Positions 44,409 to 52,881 are shown, counted from the first letter of the stretch. The stretch: 64,000 nt of DNA from Flammeovirgaceae bacterium UBA7330 (GCA_002471275.1 DKPQ01000023.1:537995-601994); one strand, 5' to 3'. Notes: a model not told the origin generated them from the sequence alone. Numbers and translations are program-made.

Positions 44409-45440
44409 TCATAGGCTCTTATTAAATTTTATTTTCACATTTTTTCCAGTCAAATCAAATGTCATGTCCAATGCCTGACTCATTGATTGCAATACATTGG
44501 ATAAGTACTCATTGTCAAATTCTCCTGAATACCTCACCTCTTCATATCCACCTGAAACATCGATCTGAACATCATACCAATTTTCAAGTGTCCGTAATAC
44601 CTCGCTAATAGGTGTTTCTTTGAAATAGATAATGCCTTTGGTCCAAAGCATATCTGTCATGTCTTTTTGATAGGAAGGTTCCTCAAGGCCTTTTTGAAGA
44701 GACCAGGCTGTTTTTTGCATTGGCTCCAGTCGAATTATCCTTTCTGATTGATCAAGAACACTGACTTCTACAGACCCTTCAGTGAGAAATACATCCACCG
44801 TTCCTTCGAAGGCTTTTACATTAAAAGCCGTCCCAAGAGCTACAGTCTGGACTTTTCCCGACTTGACTCTAAATGGGTGCTCTGCATCTTTAGCCACCTC
44901 AAAATAGGCCTCACCATCCAATTCGATGTGTCTGTTTTGACTGAAATCACTATGATAGGTAATTGTACTGTTAGAATTGAGCATAACCCTGGTTCCATCA
45001 GACAATATGATTTCAGACTTTCTCCCCTTTGGATTCTGCTTCTTTATGGTTTGTATCTCTAATTGATTACCGGATACCTGAGTAGCATTATTAAAACCTT
45101 TGTAATAAAACAGGAGACCTATACCAATGGCTAATACAACAGAAGCAGCCACTCTCATGAACCTGTATGATCGGTGTGGCTTCGTCGCTTTTTGAGGGGT
45201 CCTGGAAACCTGCAGAATTGATTTGAGAATCTCATCCTTCTCCTGCTCATCAGGTTGGGATGTGGCAGGATACTTTAAAGAAAGAACAAGCTCTCTGGCC
45301 TTTAACACTTCTTTTTCATACTGAGGATTGGCTTCCAGCCATTTCTCCCAAAAAAGGGACGATTTGGGAGTTGGGTTTAGTACCCATGTTCTAAACTCCT
45401 TATCTGTGAGAAAATCTTCTAATTCTTTCTTATGAGACAT
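44409..45440 (-). CDS. FecR family anti-sigma factor
   Basis: A 343-residue inner-membrane protein. The cytoplasmic N-terminal part (EFRTWVLNPTPKSSLFWEKW) matches the FecR/DUF4880 region that binds sigma. One membrane helix (VAASVVLAIGIGLLFYY) is near residues 97-113. The periplasmic FecR domain includes EIILSDGTRVMLNSNSTITY and AYFEVAKDAEHPFRV, and a C-terminal DUF4974-type domain (FKETPISEVLRTLENWYDV) contacts the STN domain of SusC. The ATG at 45440 is preferred; a TTG at 45473 would add 11 atypical residues. It is the gene between the sigma factor and susC. Confidence 0.93.
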   Translation of the reverse strand: MSHKKELEDFLTDKEFRTWVLNPTPKSSLFWEKWLEANPQYEKEVLKARELVLSLKYPATSQPDEQEKDEILKSILQVSRTPQKATKPHRSYRFMRVAASVVLAIGIGLLFYYKGFNNATQVSGNQLEIQTIKKQNPKGRKSEIILSDGTRVMLNSNSTITYHSDFSQNRHIELDGEAYFEVAKDAEHPFRVKSGKVQTVALGTAFNVKAFEGTVDVFLTEGSVEVSVLDQSERIIRLEPMQKTAWSLQKGLEEPSYQKDMTDMLWTKGIIYFKETPISEVLRTLENWYDVQIDVSGGYEEVRYSGEFDNEYLSNVLQSMSQALDMTFDLTGKNVKIKFNKSL

Positions 45441-45593
45441 AAATATTTCATGGACCTTTCGACTTATTGACAATCAAGACCATGAAATGACATCAGGAAA
45501 TAATGAATAAATTTAAATATTTACATTACAGAGGGAATAACTCAGTCTTATTTATGAATTTACTAATTAAAAGCAGATATCATTAAATATATA

Positions 45594-46208
45594 TCACTTA
45601 TCAAGAGAAAGCCGAACAGCTTTCAGTGAGCGGTAAATGAGGTTTCTCGCTGCACGGGTACTGGTCATGCCCATAATATCTGCTATCTCTGCGTATCCCA
45701 ATTCTTCGTAAAAGAAAAAATGAATCGCTTCCCGCTGATGTGCTGTCAGTTTTGCAATGGCCCAGCTGATCCTCCTTAGCTGACTTTGTGAAAATTGTCG
45801 CGCGATGATCACTGTCTCATGCGATGGGGTCACCAAAAATGGCTGATTCACAGAAGCTTCGTTTAATGAAGCTGACCGCTTGCTCTTCTTTATTTCATTT
45901 AAGAGCTGATTTCTAATGCTCTTAATCAGAAAGGCTTTGGGAGATTGTACTGATGGTAATGCAGATCGGTTCTTCCGCAACTTATAGAACAGCTCCTGGA
46001 TACAATCTTTACACAATGGTCTATTGGATGTGAGTCTAAAGCTATAGTCATATAGCACCTGGAAGTATTGATTGTAAATCTCGATAAAAGCGGCCTCGCT
46101 ACCCTTTCTAAACTCTCCCCATAATTGAAGATGGTCGACCGGTTCGTCAACCATCTTATTCCCTTTCGGGATATCGGGATCCTTATGGTTATTAGGTAGC
46201 AAACTCAT
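45594..46208 (-). CDS. ECF RNA polymerase sigma factor
   Basis: A 204-residue sigma-70 family protein. Region 2 is near 35-95 (EAAFIEIYNQYFQVLYDYSF, CIQELFYKLRKNR, SPKAFLIKSIRNQLLNEIKK) and region 4 is near 145-200 (LTAHQREAIHFFFYEELGYA, EIADIMGMTSTRAARNLIYR). The N-terminal 25 residues before region 2 are polar and variable; M19 is another possible start. Together with FecR and STN-SusC it makes a standard Bacteroidota cell-surface signalling module. It probably drives the susC promoter in the 44281-44408 gap. Confidence 0.93.
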   Translation of the reverse strand: MSLLPNNHKDPDIPKGNKMVDEPVDHLQLWGEFRKGSEAAFIEIYNQYFQVLYDYSFRLTSNRPLCKDCIQELFYKLRKNRSALPSVQSPKAFLIKSIRNQLLNEIKKSKRSASLNEASVNQPFLVTPSHETVIIARQFSQSQLRRISWAIAKLTAHQREAIHFFFYEELGYAEIADIMGMTSTRAARNLIYRSLKAVRLSLDK

Positions 46209-46271
46209 AGCCTGAAATATTGCAAAAACCGTATTAATAAATCACATTTACTTTAAAATTATTAAAATAAT

Positions 46272-46354
46272 AATATCAGGACAATAAAACTCTCAATATT
46301 AATATTTAGACACCAGGAGATTAAATTGTTGCTAATCTCACAAATATCAGGACA
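46272..46354. repeat. Pair of 12-bp direct repeats between argH and the sigma gene
   Basis: AATATCAGGACA occurs at 46272-46283 and 46343-46354, 71 bases apart, within the 146-base gap after argH. No element lies between the copies. They could be regulator half-sites for the sigma gene or a recombination scar. Confidence 0.5.
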
Positions 46355-47686
46355 TCAGTTAATTAAGGTTTTAAGAGACGATTCCAATTTCAGGAAGTCA
46401 AAATCAGAAACTAATTGATCGAATTTTTGTTTGATCTTATCATTACCAAGATTCCCGATACTTCCTAAATGTGTGTGTTTGATCTCACGATTAGGTTTGT
46501 AGTTACCCGCTTCTATCTGCAGTCCTACTTCTTTGTAAGCATCTCTGAAGGGCATCCCGCCAAGTACCAGCTCATTCACCAGTTCAACAGTGAATAGGTA
46601 GTCATATTTGGGGTCATTGATGATGTCTTTGGAGACGATGATCTGGCTCAGACTGAAGTTGAGTATTTCCAGACACTCTTTGGTGGTCTGTAGAGCAGGA
46701 AAGAGTCCTTCTTTTAGCTGCTGCAGGTCTCTGTGATAGCCACTCGGAAGGTTATTGAGGATATAGCCAATCTCCACCGGTAAGGCCTGCAACTGATTGC
46801 ATCTTCCGCGTACCAACTCAAACACATCAGGGTTTTTCTTGTGAGGCATAATGCTTGAGCCAGTAGTCAGTTCATCCGGAAAGGAGAAAAACCCAAAATT
46901 CTGCCCCATGTACAGGCAGACATCCATAGATAGCTTACTCAATGTTGTTCCCAAAGTGGCGATGGCATTGGCCATGGCTTTTTCACTACGTCCCCTGGTC
47001 ATCTGAGCGTACACCACATTGTAGTTAGGTTGTGAAAAACCAAGCAGCTCGGCGGTCATCTCACGATCCAGTGGAAAAGACGAACCGTAACCAGCAGCAG
47101 ACCCCAAAGGAGACTTATTGACTACTTCGAACGCAGCTTTTAAACTATGCAGATCATCTACAAGACTCTCGGCATAGGCACCAAACCACAAGCCGACAGA
47201 GGATGGCATGGCCACTTGCATGTGCGTATAGCCAGGCATCAACACACTCTTATATTTCTCACTCTGACTGACAAGTGTTTGAAACAGTTGACTGGTAAGC
47301 TGTACAATTTCTTTGATCTCGTGGCGGAAATACATTTTCAGATCTACCAGCACCTGATCATTTCGGGAACGTCCACTGTGGATCTTCTTGCCCACATCTC
47401 CCAGCTTTTGAGTAAGTAAAAACTCTACCTGCGAATGGATGTCCTCTACATCGTCCGCAATCTTAAAGCCACCTTTCTGAATATCTCTATAGACCTCCTT
47501 AAGCTCCTGATCCAGCCTTTTCCATTCCTCCTGCTCCAGCAGTCCGATCTTTTCCAGCATGCGAATATGCGCCAACGATCCCAGCACATCAAAGGGGGCC
47601 AGCACAAGGTCCAGCTCCCGGTCGTTGCCTACGGTGAATGTGTCGATTTGCTTATTTACATCGGTTGACTTCTGCCAGAGTTTCAT
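46355..47686 (-). CDS. argH: Argininosuccinate lyase
   Basis: A 443-residue enzyme splitting argininosuccinate into arginine and fumarate. The superfamily signature TGSSIMPHKKNPDVFELVRG is near residues 270-290, with the catalytic serine in GSS. VGNDRELDLVLAPFDVLGSL opens the protein, and HSGRSRNDQV near 103 and MPGYTHMQVAMPSSVG near 150 complete the active site. It is the distal step of the arginine pathway but is separated from the other arg genes by two opposite-strand genes, so it may have its own promoter in the 77-base gap 47687-47763. Confidence 0.97.
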   Translation of the reverse strand: MKLWQKSTDVNKQIDTFTVGNDRELDLVLAPFDVLGSLAHIRMLEKIGLLEQEEWKRLDQELKEVYRDIQKGGFKIADDVEDIHSQVEFLLTQKLGDVGKKIHSGRSRNDQVLVDLKMYFRHEIKEIVQLTSQLFQTLVSQSEKYKSVLMPGYTHMQVAMPSSVGLWFGAYAESLVDDLHSLKAAFEVVNKSPLGSAAGYGSSFPLDREMTAELLGFSQPNYNVVYAQMTRGRSEKAMANAIATLGTTLSKLSMDVCLYMGQNFGFFSFPDELTTGSSIMPHKKNPDVFELVRGRCNQLQALPVEIGYILNNLPSGYHRDLQQLKEGLFPALQTTKECLEILNFSLSQIIVSKDIINDPKYDYLFTVELVNELVLGGMPFRDAYKEVGLQIEAGNYKPNREIKHTHLGSIGNLGNDKIKQKFDQLVSDFDFLKLESSLKTLIN

Positions 47687-47763
47687 TATTATTGGTATTA
47701 ATATAAAAAGTAAACTTCCCCGAATTATTTGGTTTCATTTACATTTATTTCAAAAAAAGGATA

Positions 47764-48069
47764 ATGCCAAAATTATATGAGTATTTTGGATTGATCATAC
47801 TTTTCTACTCAAATGAGCACGAGCCCATTCACGTTCATGGGAAATATCAGGATCAGGAAAGCAAAGCTGAGATTATTTTTGAGGCTGGGAAATTTAAGGA
47901 AGTACGGATAACAAGCGTGAAAGGTAAAAAACCTCTCAACACTACCTACCGTAAAAGACTTAAGCTTGTTGTAGAACATTTTAGAGATGATATTGTGAGA
48001 AAATGGATTGATTTTTTTGTCTACAATGTTGAAGTAAAATCAGAAGTCATAACAAAGAAAATAGATTAG
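47764..48069 (+). CDS. DUF4160 protein
   Basis: A 101-residue protein. FGLIILFYSNEHEPIHVHGK near residues 8-27 is the DUF4160 hallmark, and the HEPIHVH histidine cluster could bind a metal. The C-terminal part is lysine-rich and helical. DUF4160 genes commonly sit next to a DUF2442 gene, as here with one base between them, and the pair has been suggested to be toxin-antitoxin-like; activity is not established. The gene is AT-rich and reads against the arginine genes on both sides. Confidence 0.85.
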   Translation: MPKLYEYFGLIILFYSNEHEPIHVHGKYQDQESKAEIIFEAGKFKEVRITSVKGKKPLNTTYRKRLKLVVEHFRDDIVRKWIDFFVYNVEVKSEVITKKID

Positions 48070-48070
48070 C

Positions 48071-48313
48071 ATGGTAATCTCTATCAAGGAAGCAAAATAT
48101 ATAGATGGCTATAAAATAAAATTCACTTTCTCAGATGGGATAGAAAAGTTGGTTGATTTTCAAAATTTTCTAACAAATGCGAAAAACCCGATGACTCGAA
48201 AGTTTCTGGATAAAGATTGTTTTCGAAATTTTTCCTTGAGCCATGGGGATATCCAGTGGAACGATTACGAGCTATGCTTTCCAATATGGGATATTTATGA
48301 AGGCAGAATTTAA
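48071..48313 (+). CDS. DUF2442 protein
   Basis: An 80-residue protein of the DUF2442 family: YKIKFTFSDGIEKLVDFQNF in the first half, then FRNFSLSHGDIQWNDYELCF with the conserved 'WNDYELCFP' end and an isoleucine-tyrosine tail. Its stop codon directly abuts the stop codon of argE on the other strand with no base between. It is probably co-translated with the DUF4160 gene and likely forms a complex with it. Confidence 0.85.
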   Translation: MVISIKEAKYIDGYKIKFTFSDGIEKLVDFQNFLTNAKNPMTRKFLDKDCFRNFSLSHGDIQWNDYELCFPIWDIYEGRI

Positions 48314-49396
48314 CTAGATGATTATTTTATCCAGCAATTCAACATACTTCTCAGGACCTTCTCTCAACTCATCCAGGAAGATAAATTCGTCAGCCGAATG
48401 AGACCGTTCGGACAATCCTGGTCCCATCTTGATAGTTGGAAAGGACATCAGGGCCTGATCGGATGTAGTAGGTGACCCAAACATTTCAATGTTAAGCTCT
48501 TCGGCAGCCTTTACCAACACATGATCTTTAGGAACATACGAAGGACTTAACCTGAATGACCGCTCGTTGACCTCCGCCTGGGTGTGATCATTGATGATCT
48601 TGTATGTTTCTTCATTGGAATAGGCATCGGTGGTGCGAACGTCTACCACATAATGACACACATCGGGAATGACGTTGTGCTGATAGCCTGCATTGATCAT
48701 GGTCACTGACATCTTCACGGGTCCCAGATGGTCAGACACCTTTTCGAACTGATAGTTTTTGATCCACTCAATATCTTCCATGGCTTTATAGATAGCATTG
48801 ACTCCCAGGTCACGTGCGGCATGGCCTGATTGACCTTTGGCATAACAATCCAGCACCATCAACCCCTTTTCTGCTACAGCCATCTTCATGCCTGTTGGCT
48901 CTCCTACAATACCAAAACTGATCTCACCCAAATGCTCAAGAATGCTTTCCACACCCTCCTTACCAGAAATCTCTTCCTCTGCTGTACCGGACCATATGAG
49001 GTTATACTTAAGATCCTCACGATCATGGTAATGTAAGAAGGTAATTAACAATGAGATGAGCGCACCACCGGCATCATTACTACCCAATCCAAACAGTTTA
49101 CCGTCCGACACCTCAGGATTGAATGGATCTTTGGTGTATCCCTTGTTGGGTTTTACCGTGTCGTGATGTGAATTCAATAAAATCGTTGGTTTATCAGGAT
49201 GAAAATACCTGTTTTTCACCCAGACGTTGTTGCCCTTCCTGGAAACCAAAAGGCCCCGATCGATCAAATACCCCTCCAACAGGTCCGCGGTTTTCTCTTC
49301 TTCCTTACTGAAGCTTTGGATGCGGATCAAAGCACTGAGCAGGGCCAATACTTCATCAAATCTTTGCTCCTTCTTATTGAGTAAGTCTTGTTCCAC
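48314..49396 (-). CDS. argE: M20 peptidase-family deacylase of arginine synthesis (argE type)
   Basis: A 360-residue zinc hydrolase. SHHDTV near 76-81 gives the H-x-D metal site, D108 (GSNDAGG) is the bridging ligand, EEE at 140-142 holds the general base and a ligand, and RSHSADEF near the C-terminus the last histidine. With argF' present, the likely substrate is N-acyl-citrulline (acetyl or succinyl) rather than N-acetylornithine. The GTG start at 49396 overlaps argB by 23 bases; no ATG lies near enough to retain the N-terminal helix. Confidence 0.88.
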   Translation of the reverse strand: MEQDLLNKKEQRFDEVLALLSALIRIQSFSKEEEKTADLLEGYLIDRGLLVSRKGNNVWVKNRYFHPDKPTILLNSHHDTVKPNKGYTKDPFNPEVSDGKLFGLGSNDAGGALISLLITFLHYHDREDLKYNLIWSGTAEEEISGKEGVESILEHLGEISFGIVGEPTGMKMAVAEKGLMVLDCYAKGQSGHAARDLGVNAIYKAMEDIEWIKNYQFEKVSDHLGPVKMSVTMINAGYQHNVIPDVCHYVVDVRTTDAYSNEETYKIINDHTQAEVNERSFRLSPSYVPKDHVLVKAAEELNIEMFGSPTTSDQALMSFPTIKMGPGLSERSHSADEFIFLDELREGPEKYVELLDKIII

Positions 49397-50153
49397 TGGA
49401 TTTTTGAGGATTTACCTGATCAAACTTACATATTCTCACCTGACGTACGCCGGAGTCGATGGCTTCAAAGGCATTTTCCAGCTTGGGGATCATGCCACTA
49501 TGGATCACCCCTGACTGCTTATAGTGCTCAAAGTCTTCTTTCTTCATCTCAGCAATCAACGATGCCGGATCGTTGACATCTTTCAGGACGCCATCCAGCT
49601 CAAATGTCATGTGCAGGTATACATCAAAAGAATCCACCAGGGCTTTGGCCATCACTCCTGCCATGGTATCTGCGTTGGTATTGAAAAGCTGACCATGGCC
49701 ATCGTGTGTTAATGGTGCAATTACCGGTATCAGACCGGCCTTCAACAGATCAGCTACAATCTTCACGTTCACACGGATGGGATCGCCCACCCAACCGTAG
49801 TCCACTCCGTTTCTGACAGGTCGTTTTTTAGATTCAATCAAAGAACCATCTGCGCCCGTCAATCCGATCCCATTCTGATCCATCTTCTGCAACCTTGCAA
49901 CCAGTTTTTTATTAACCAGGCCACCATAGACCATCGTCACCAGGTCAAGGGTCTTTTCATCCGTCACCCTTCTCCCTTCCACCATGGTGGGCTCAATGCC
50001 TAATTTTTTCCCAATATCTGTAGCTACTCTGCCACCACCATGGATCAATATTTTTTTCTCTTTAATGGCTGAAAAACTATCCAGAAAAACCGAGAGCTTT
50101 TCTTCATCTTCAATGACTGCCCCACCTACCTTGATCACATGTACTTTTTCCAT
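49374..50153 (-). CDS. argB: N-acetylglutamate kinase family enzyme
   Basis: A 259-residue amino-acid kinase. VIKVGGAVIED at the N-terminus binds the phosphates, ILIHGGGRVATDIGKKLGIE near 36-56 and MVEGRRVTDEKTLDLVTMVY near 57-77 form the acyl-glutamate site, and GLTGADGSLIES near 97-108 and NTNADTMAGVMAKAL near 154-168 complete the nucleotide site. It phosphorylates N-acetyl- or N-succinyl-glutamate. There is no N-terminal extension of the arginine-inhibited type, so strong arginine feedback is not expected. One base separates it from argF'. Confidence 0.95.
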   Translation of the reverse strand: MEKVHVIKVGGAVIEDEEKLSVFLDSFSAIKEKKILIHGGGRVATDIGKKLGIEPTMVEGRRVTDEKTLDLVTMVYGGLVNKKLVARLQKMDQNGIGLTGADGSLIESKKRPVRNGVDYGWVGDPIRVNVKIVADLLKAGLIPVIAPLTHDGHGQLFNTNADTMAGVMAKALVDSFDVYLHMTFELDGVLKDVNDPASLIAEMKKEDFEHYKQSGVIHSGMIPKLENAFEAIDSGVRQVRICKFDQVNPQKSSGTRLTQ

Positions 50154-50154
50154 T

Positions 50155-51099
50155 CTATAAGCTTTCTAAAAGTCGTTTTATCACTGCCTGAGCGGAAAAC
50201 ACACGGTTTCCCGCCTGCTGGATCACCACGGAATTCGGTCCGTCCAACACTTCATCTGCTATGACCACATTACGTCTTACGGGAAGACAATGCATTACTT
50301 TGGCGTCATTTGTCAATTCGAGCTTCTTCTGTGAAAACATCCAGTCTTTTCCCAGACCCAGCATACCATAGTTTTTGTAGGAAGACCAGTTTTTTACATA
50401 CACAAAGTCCGCCCCTGCAAGGGCTTTATCCTGATCGTATTCAATTTCAGCATCCTGTCTAAATCGCTTAGGTAGCTCCATACCTTCCGGATGGGTGATC
50501 ACAAAGTCGTAATCCATTTTTCGGGACCATTGCGTGAATGAGTTAGGCACTGCCTGAGGCAACGGCTTCACGTGTGGAGCCCAGGTAAGGACTACTTTGG
50601 GTTTTGTGGTTTTCTTATACTCAGCAATGGTCATCATGTCTGCAAGACCTTGTAGCGGATGCAAGGTTGCGGACTCCATACTCAATATGGGTACGCCGGC
50701 AAACCGGCTGAACTGATGCATCAACTCTTCTGCGTAATCCTTTTTCTTGTCTTTTAAGGTAGGGAAAGACCTGATAGCCAACACGTCGCAGTATTGTCCC
50801 ATCACAGCAGCAGCCTCGCGCACATGTTCGGCCTTATCTCCATTCATCACTACTCCATCCTCTGTTTCTATCTGCCATGAGTCCTGACTCACATTCATCA
50901 CGATCACTTCCATTCCCAGGTTTCGTGCAGCTATCTGGGTACTCATCCGTGTGCGAAGGCTGGCATTGAAAAAGAGCATACCCAGTGTCTTGTTTCTTCC
51001 CAGCTTCTGAAAAGAAAATGGCTTTTTCTTTAGTTTTAATGCTTCATCTACCAACCCTTCCGGGTCCGGCACATCTTCTACAGACAAAAAATGATTCAT
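50155..51099 (-). CDS. argF': N-acylornithine carbamoyltransferase (predicted N-succinylornithine type)
   Basis: A 314-residue transcarbamylase. FFNASLRTRMSTQ at 43-55 is the carbamoyl-phosphate loop and MHCLPVRRN near 275 is the C-terminal site. It aligns without gaps, from memory, with Bacteroides fragilis N-succinylornithine transcarbamylase through residue 90. There that enzyme has P90 and the Xanthomonas N-acetylornithine enzyme has E92; this protein has alanine (NGDKAEH). Absence of the glutamate favours a succinylated substrate. It overlaps proC by four bases. Confidence 0.93.
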   Translation of the reverse strand: MNHFLSVEDVPDPEGLVDEALKLKKKPFSFQKLGRNKTLGMLFFNASLRTRMSTQIAARNLGMEVIVMNVSQDSWQIETEDGVVMNGDKAEHVREAAAVMGQYCDVLAIRSFPTLKDKKKDYAEELMHQFSRFAGVPILSMESATLHPLQGLADMMTIAEYKKTTKPKVVLTWAPHVKPLPQAVPNSFTQWSRKMDYDFVITHPEGMELPKRFRQDAEIEYDQDKALAGADFVYVKNWSSYKNYGMLGLGKDWMFSQKKLELTNDAKVMHCLPVRRNVVIADEVLDGPNSVVIQQAGNRVFSAQAVIKRLLESL

Positions 51100-51899
51100 T
51101 TGATGTTTTTGATTTTATTGTAAGATACCATCAATCCTTTGATCAATGCCGAGCTCAACCCCTGATGCTCCATCTCATTCAATCCCTCGATTGTACAACC
51201 CTCAGGTGTCGTCACCTTATCAATTTCTACTTCAGGATGTTGCTTGTTGGTCAGAATGAGAGATGCCGCCCCCTTGGCTGTCTGCACAGCAATCATCTGG
51301 GCTTCTTCCGCATCAAATCCCATCTGGATCCCTCCCTGTGTTGCAGCCCTTAGGAAACGAAGGAAAAAGGCTATCCCGCTGGCACCAAGTACCGTGGCAG
51401 CCTGCATGAGTTTCTCTTCTATCACCAAGGTGAGTCCAAGCGTACCAAAAAGCAGTTCGATCTCCTCCATATGCGCTGTAGCATTTTTGGAAGCAATACA
51501 GGTCATGGATTCTCCAATGCTAATGGCCGTATTAGGCATAGCACGGATAACAGGCAAATCCAGTTTAAGCTCTTTATGGATCTCATCAATCTTCACGCCA
51601 GTGATCACCGAAACAATGATGTGATCCTTGGTCAGCTTTGCATTGATCTCCTGGATCACCTGCTTTATCTGTTTAGGCTGCACGCATAGCATTACGATCC
51701 TTGACTGCTCCACAGCCTGAAGGTTGCTTTGAGTGATCCTGAAACCCTGCTTTTTGAGGTATTCAATACTCTCAATGCTTCTACGGGTAAGAATCAATTC
51801 TTCAGGCTTCCTCACTCCCTTATCAACGATGCCCTGGGCTATGGCAACACCGAGGTTACCGGCTCCTATTACGGCTATTGTTTGTTCCTTTGAATCCAT
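51096..51899 (-). CDS. proC: Pyrroline-5-carboxylate reductase
   Basis: A 267-residue NAD(P)H enzyme making proline from pyrroline-5-carboxylate. IAVIGAGNLGVAIAQGIVDK is the Rossmann loop, VRAMPNTAISIGESMTCI near 120 is the family motif, and GASGIAFFLRFLRAATQGG near 170 matches the dimer domain. Its place inside the arginine operon, between argC and argF', links proline and arginine synthesis. Four bases overlap argF', and seven separate it from argC. Confidence 0.95.
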   Translation of the reverse strand: MDSKEQTIAVIGAGNLGVAIAQGIVDKGVRKPEELILTRRSIESIEYLKKQGFRITQSNLQAVEQSRIVMLCVQPKQIKQVIQEINAKLTKDHIIVSVITGVKIDEIHKELKLDLPVIRAMPNTAISIGESMTCIASKNATAHMEEIELLFGTLGLTLVIEEKLMQAATVLGASGIAFFLRFLRAATQGGIQMGFDAEEAQMIAVQTAKGAASLILTNKQHPEVEIDKVTTPEGCTIEGLNEMEHQGLSSALIKGLMVSYNKIKNIK

Positions 51900-51906
51900 A
51901 TTAATT

Positions 51907-52881
51907 TTAAAAAGCGATTGACTTTAGCTTCAGGCCCATACTTTCATCCAGGCCAAACATCAGGTTCATGTTTTGCAATGCCTGCCCCGATGCACCTTTG
52001 AGTAAATTATCAATGACTGAAATAACCATGAGTTTATTTCCATGCTTTTTAGGATAGACCAATGCTTTGTTGGTATTTACAATCTGCTTAAGATCAGGAT
52101 TGTCCTTTACCACATGTGTAAATGGCTGCCCGGCGTAAAATTCCTGATACTGCTTCAGGATCTGTTCTTCAGACTCATTGGTGTCAAAATAAGAAGTAAT
52201 GATGATCCCTCTTGTAAAATCCCCTCTGTAAGGAATGAAATTAATGGTATGCGAGTCACCATCCAATTGGTTCAGGCTTTGCCCGATTTCATCCAAATGC
52301 TGGTGGGTAAAGGCTTTATACACACTTAGGTTATTGTTACGCCATGAAAAGTGGGAAGTAGCAGAGAGGGATTGCCCTGCACCGGTAGATCCTGTGATAC
52401 CGGAAGTATTTACTTCTCCATGGATCAGGTGATGTTTGGCGGCAGGCAATAGGCCAAGCTGGATACAGGTAGCAAAACAACCGGGATTGGCTACTTTATC
52501 TGCAGCCTGGATCTCCTGCTTATTCAGCTCAGGGAGCCCATAGACAAAATCATTCCCTGACTCCTTGAGACGGTAGTCATGACTCAGGTCCACAATCCTG
52601 GTGGTTTTAGGAACCGCATTTGCTTCCAAAAACTTCTTTGATTCTCCATGTCCTTTACATAAGAAAATGACATCACATGCTCCCAAATCAAAATCTGAAA
52701 CAAATGTCAAATCTGACTCCCCAACGAGATCAGCATGGGTAGCATAAATAGGCTTTCCCGCCTGACTCTCACTTTGGGCATAAACAAGGGTTGTCTGAGG
52801 ATGGTTGAACAATAGTCGGATCAACTCGCCCGCTGTATATCCTGCTGCACCAACTATTCCTACTTTTATCTGCTCAGTCAT
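51907..52881 (-). CDS. argC: N-acetyl-gamma-glutamyl-phosphate reductase
   Basis: A 324-residue dehydrogenase. VGIVGAAGYTAGELIRLLF at 7-25 binds NADP. NPGCFATCIQLGLLP near 132-146 carries the catalytic cysteine in the PGCxxT motif. GITGSTGAGQSLSATSHFSW near 162-181 and the H-rich AFTHQHLDEI near 191 complete the active site. It reduces the acyl-glutamyl phosphate made by ArgB, possibly the succinyl form here. It overlaps argG by 8 bases. Confidence 0.96.
   Translation of the reverse strand: MTEQIKVGIVGAAGYTAGELIRLLFNHPQTTLVYAQSESQAGKPIYATHADLVGESDLTFVSDFDLGACDVIFLCKGHGESKKFLEANAVPKTTRIVDLSHDYRLKESGNDFVYGLPELNKQEIQAADKVANPGCFATCIQLGLLPAAKHHLIHGEVNTSGITGSTGAGQSLSATSHFSWRNNNLSVYKAFTHQHLDEIGQSLNQLDGDSHTINFIPYRGDFTRGIIITSYFDTNESEEQILKQYQEFYAGQPFTHVVKDNPDLKQIVNTNKALVYPKKHGNKLMVISVIDNLLKGASGQALQNMNLMFGLDESMGLKLKSIAF

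Noticed and set aside
45441..45473. TTG starts that lengthen FecR (45473), DUF1080 (32438), Cmk (61978), the large VCBS protein (38770) and TetR (16991)
   Set aside because: In each case an ATG a few codons later gives a better N-terminus (proper signal peptide, coupling overlap or family length).
46272..46354. Target-site duplication flanking an insertion sequence
   Set aside because: The 59 bases between the copies hold no transposase or terminal inverted repeats.
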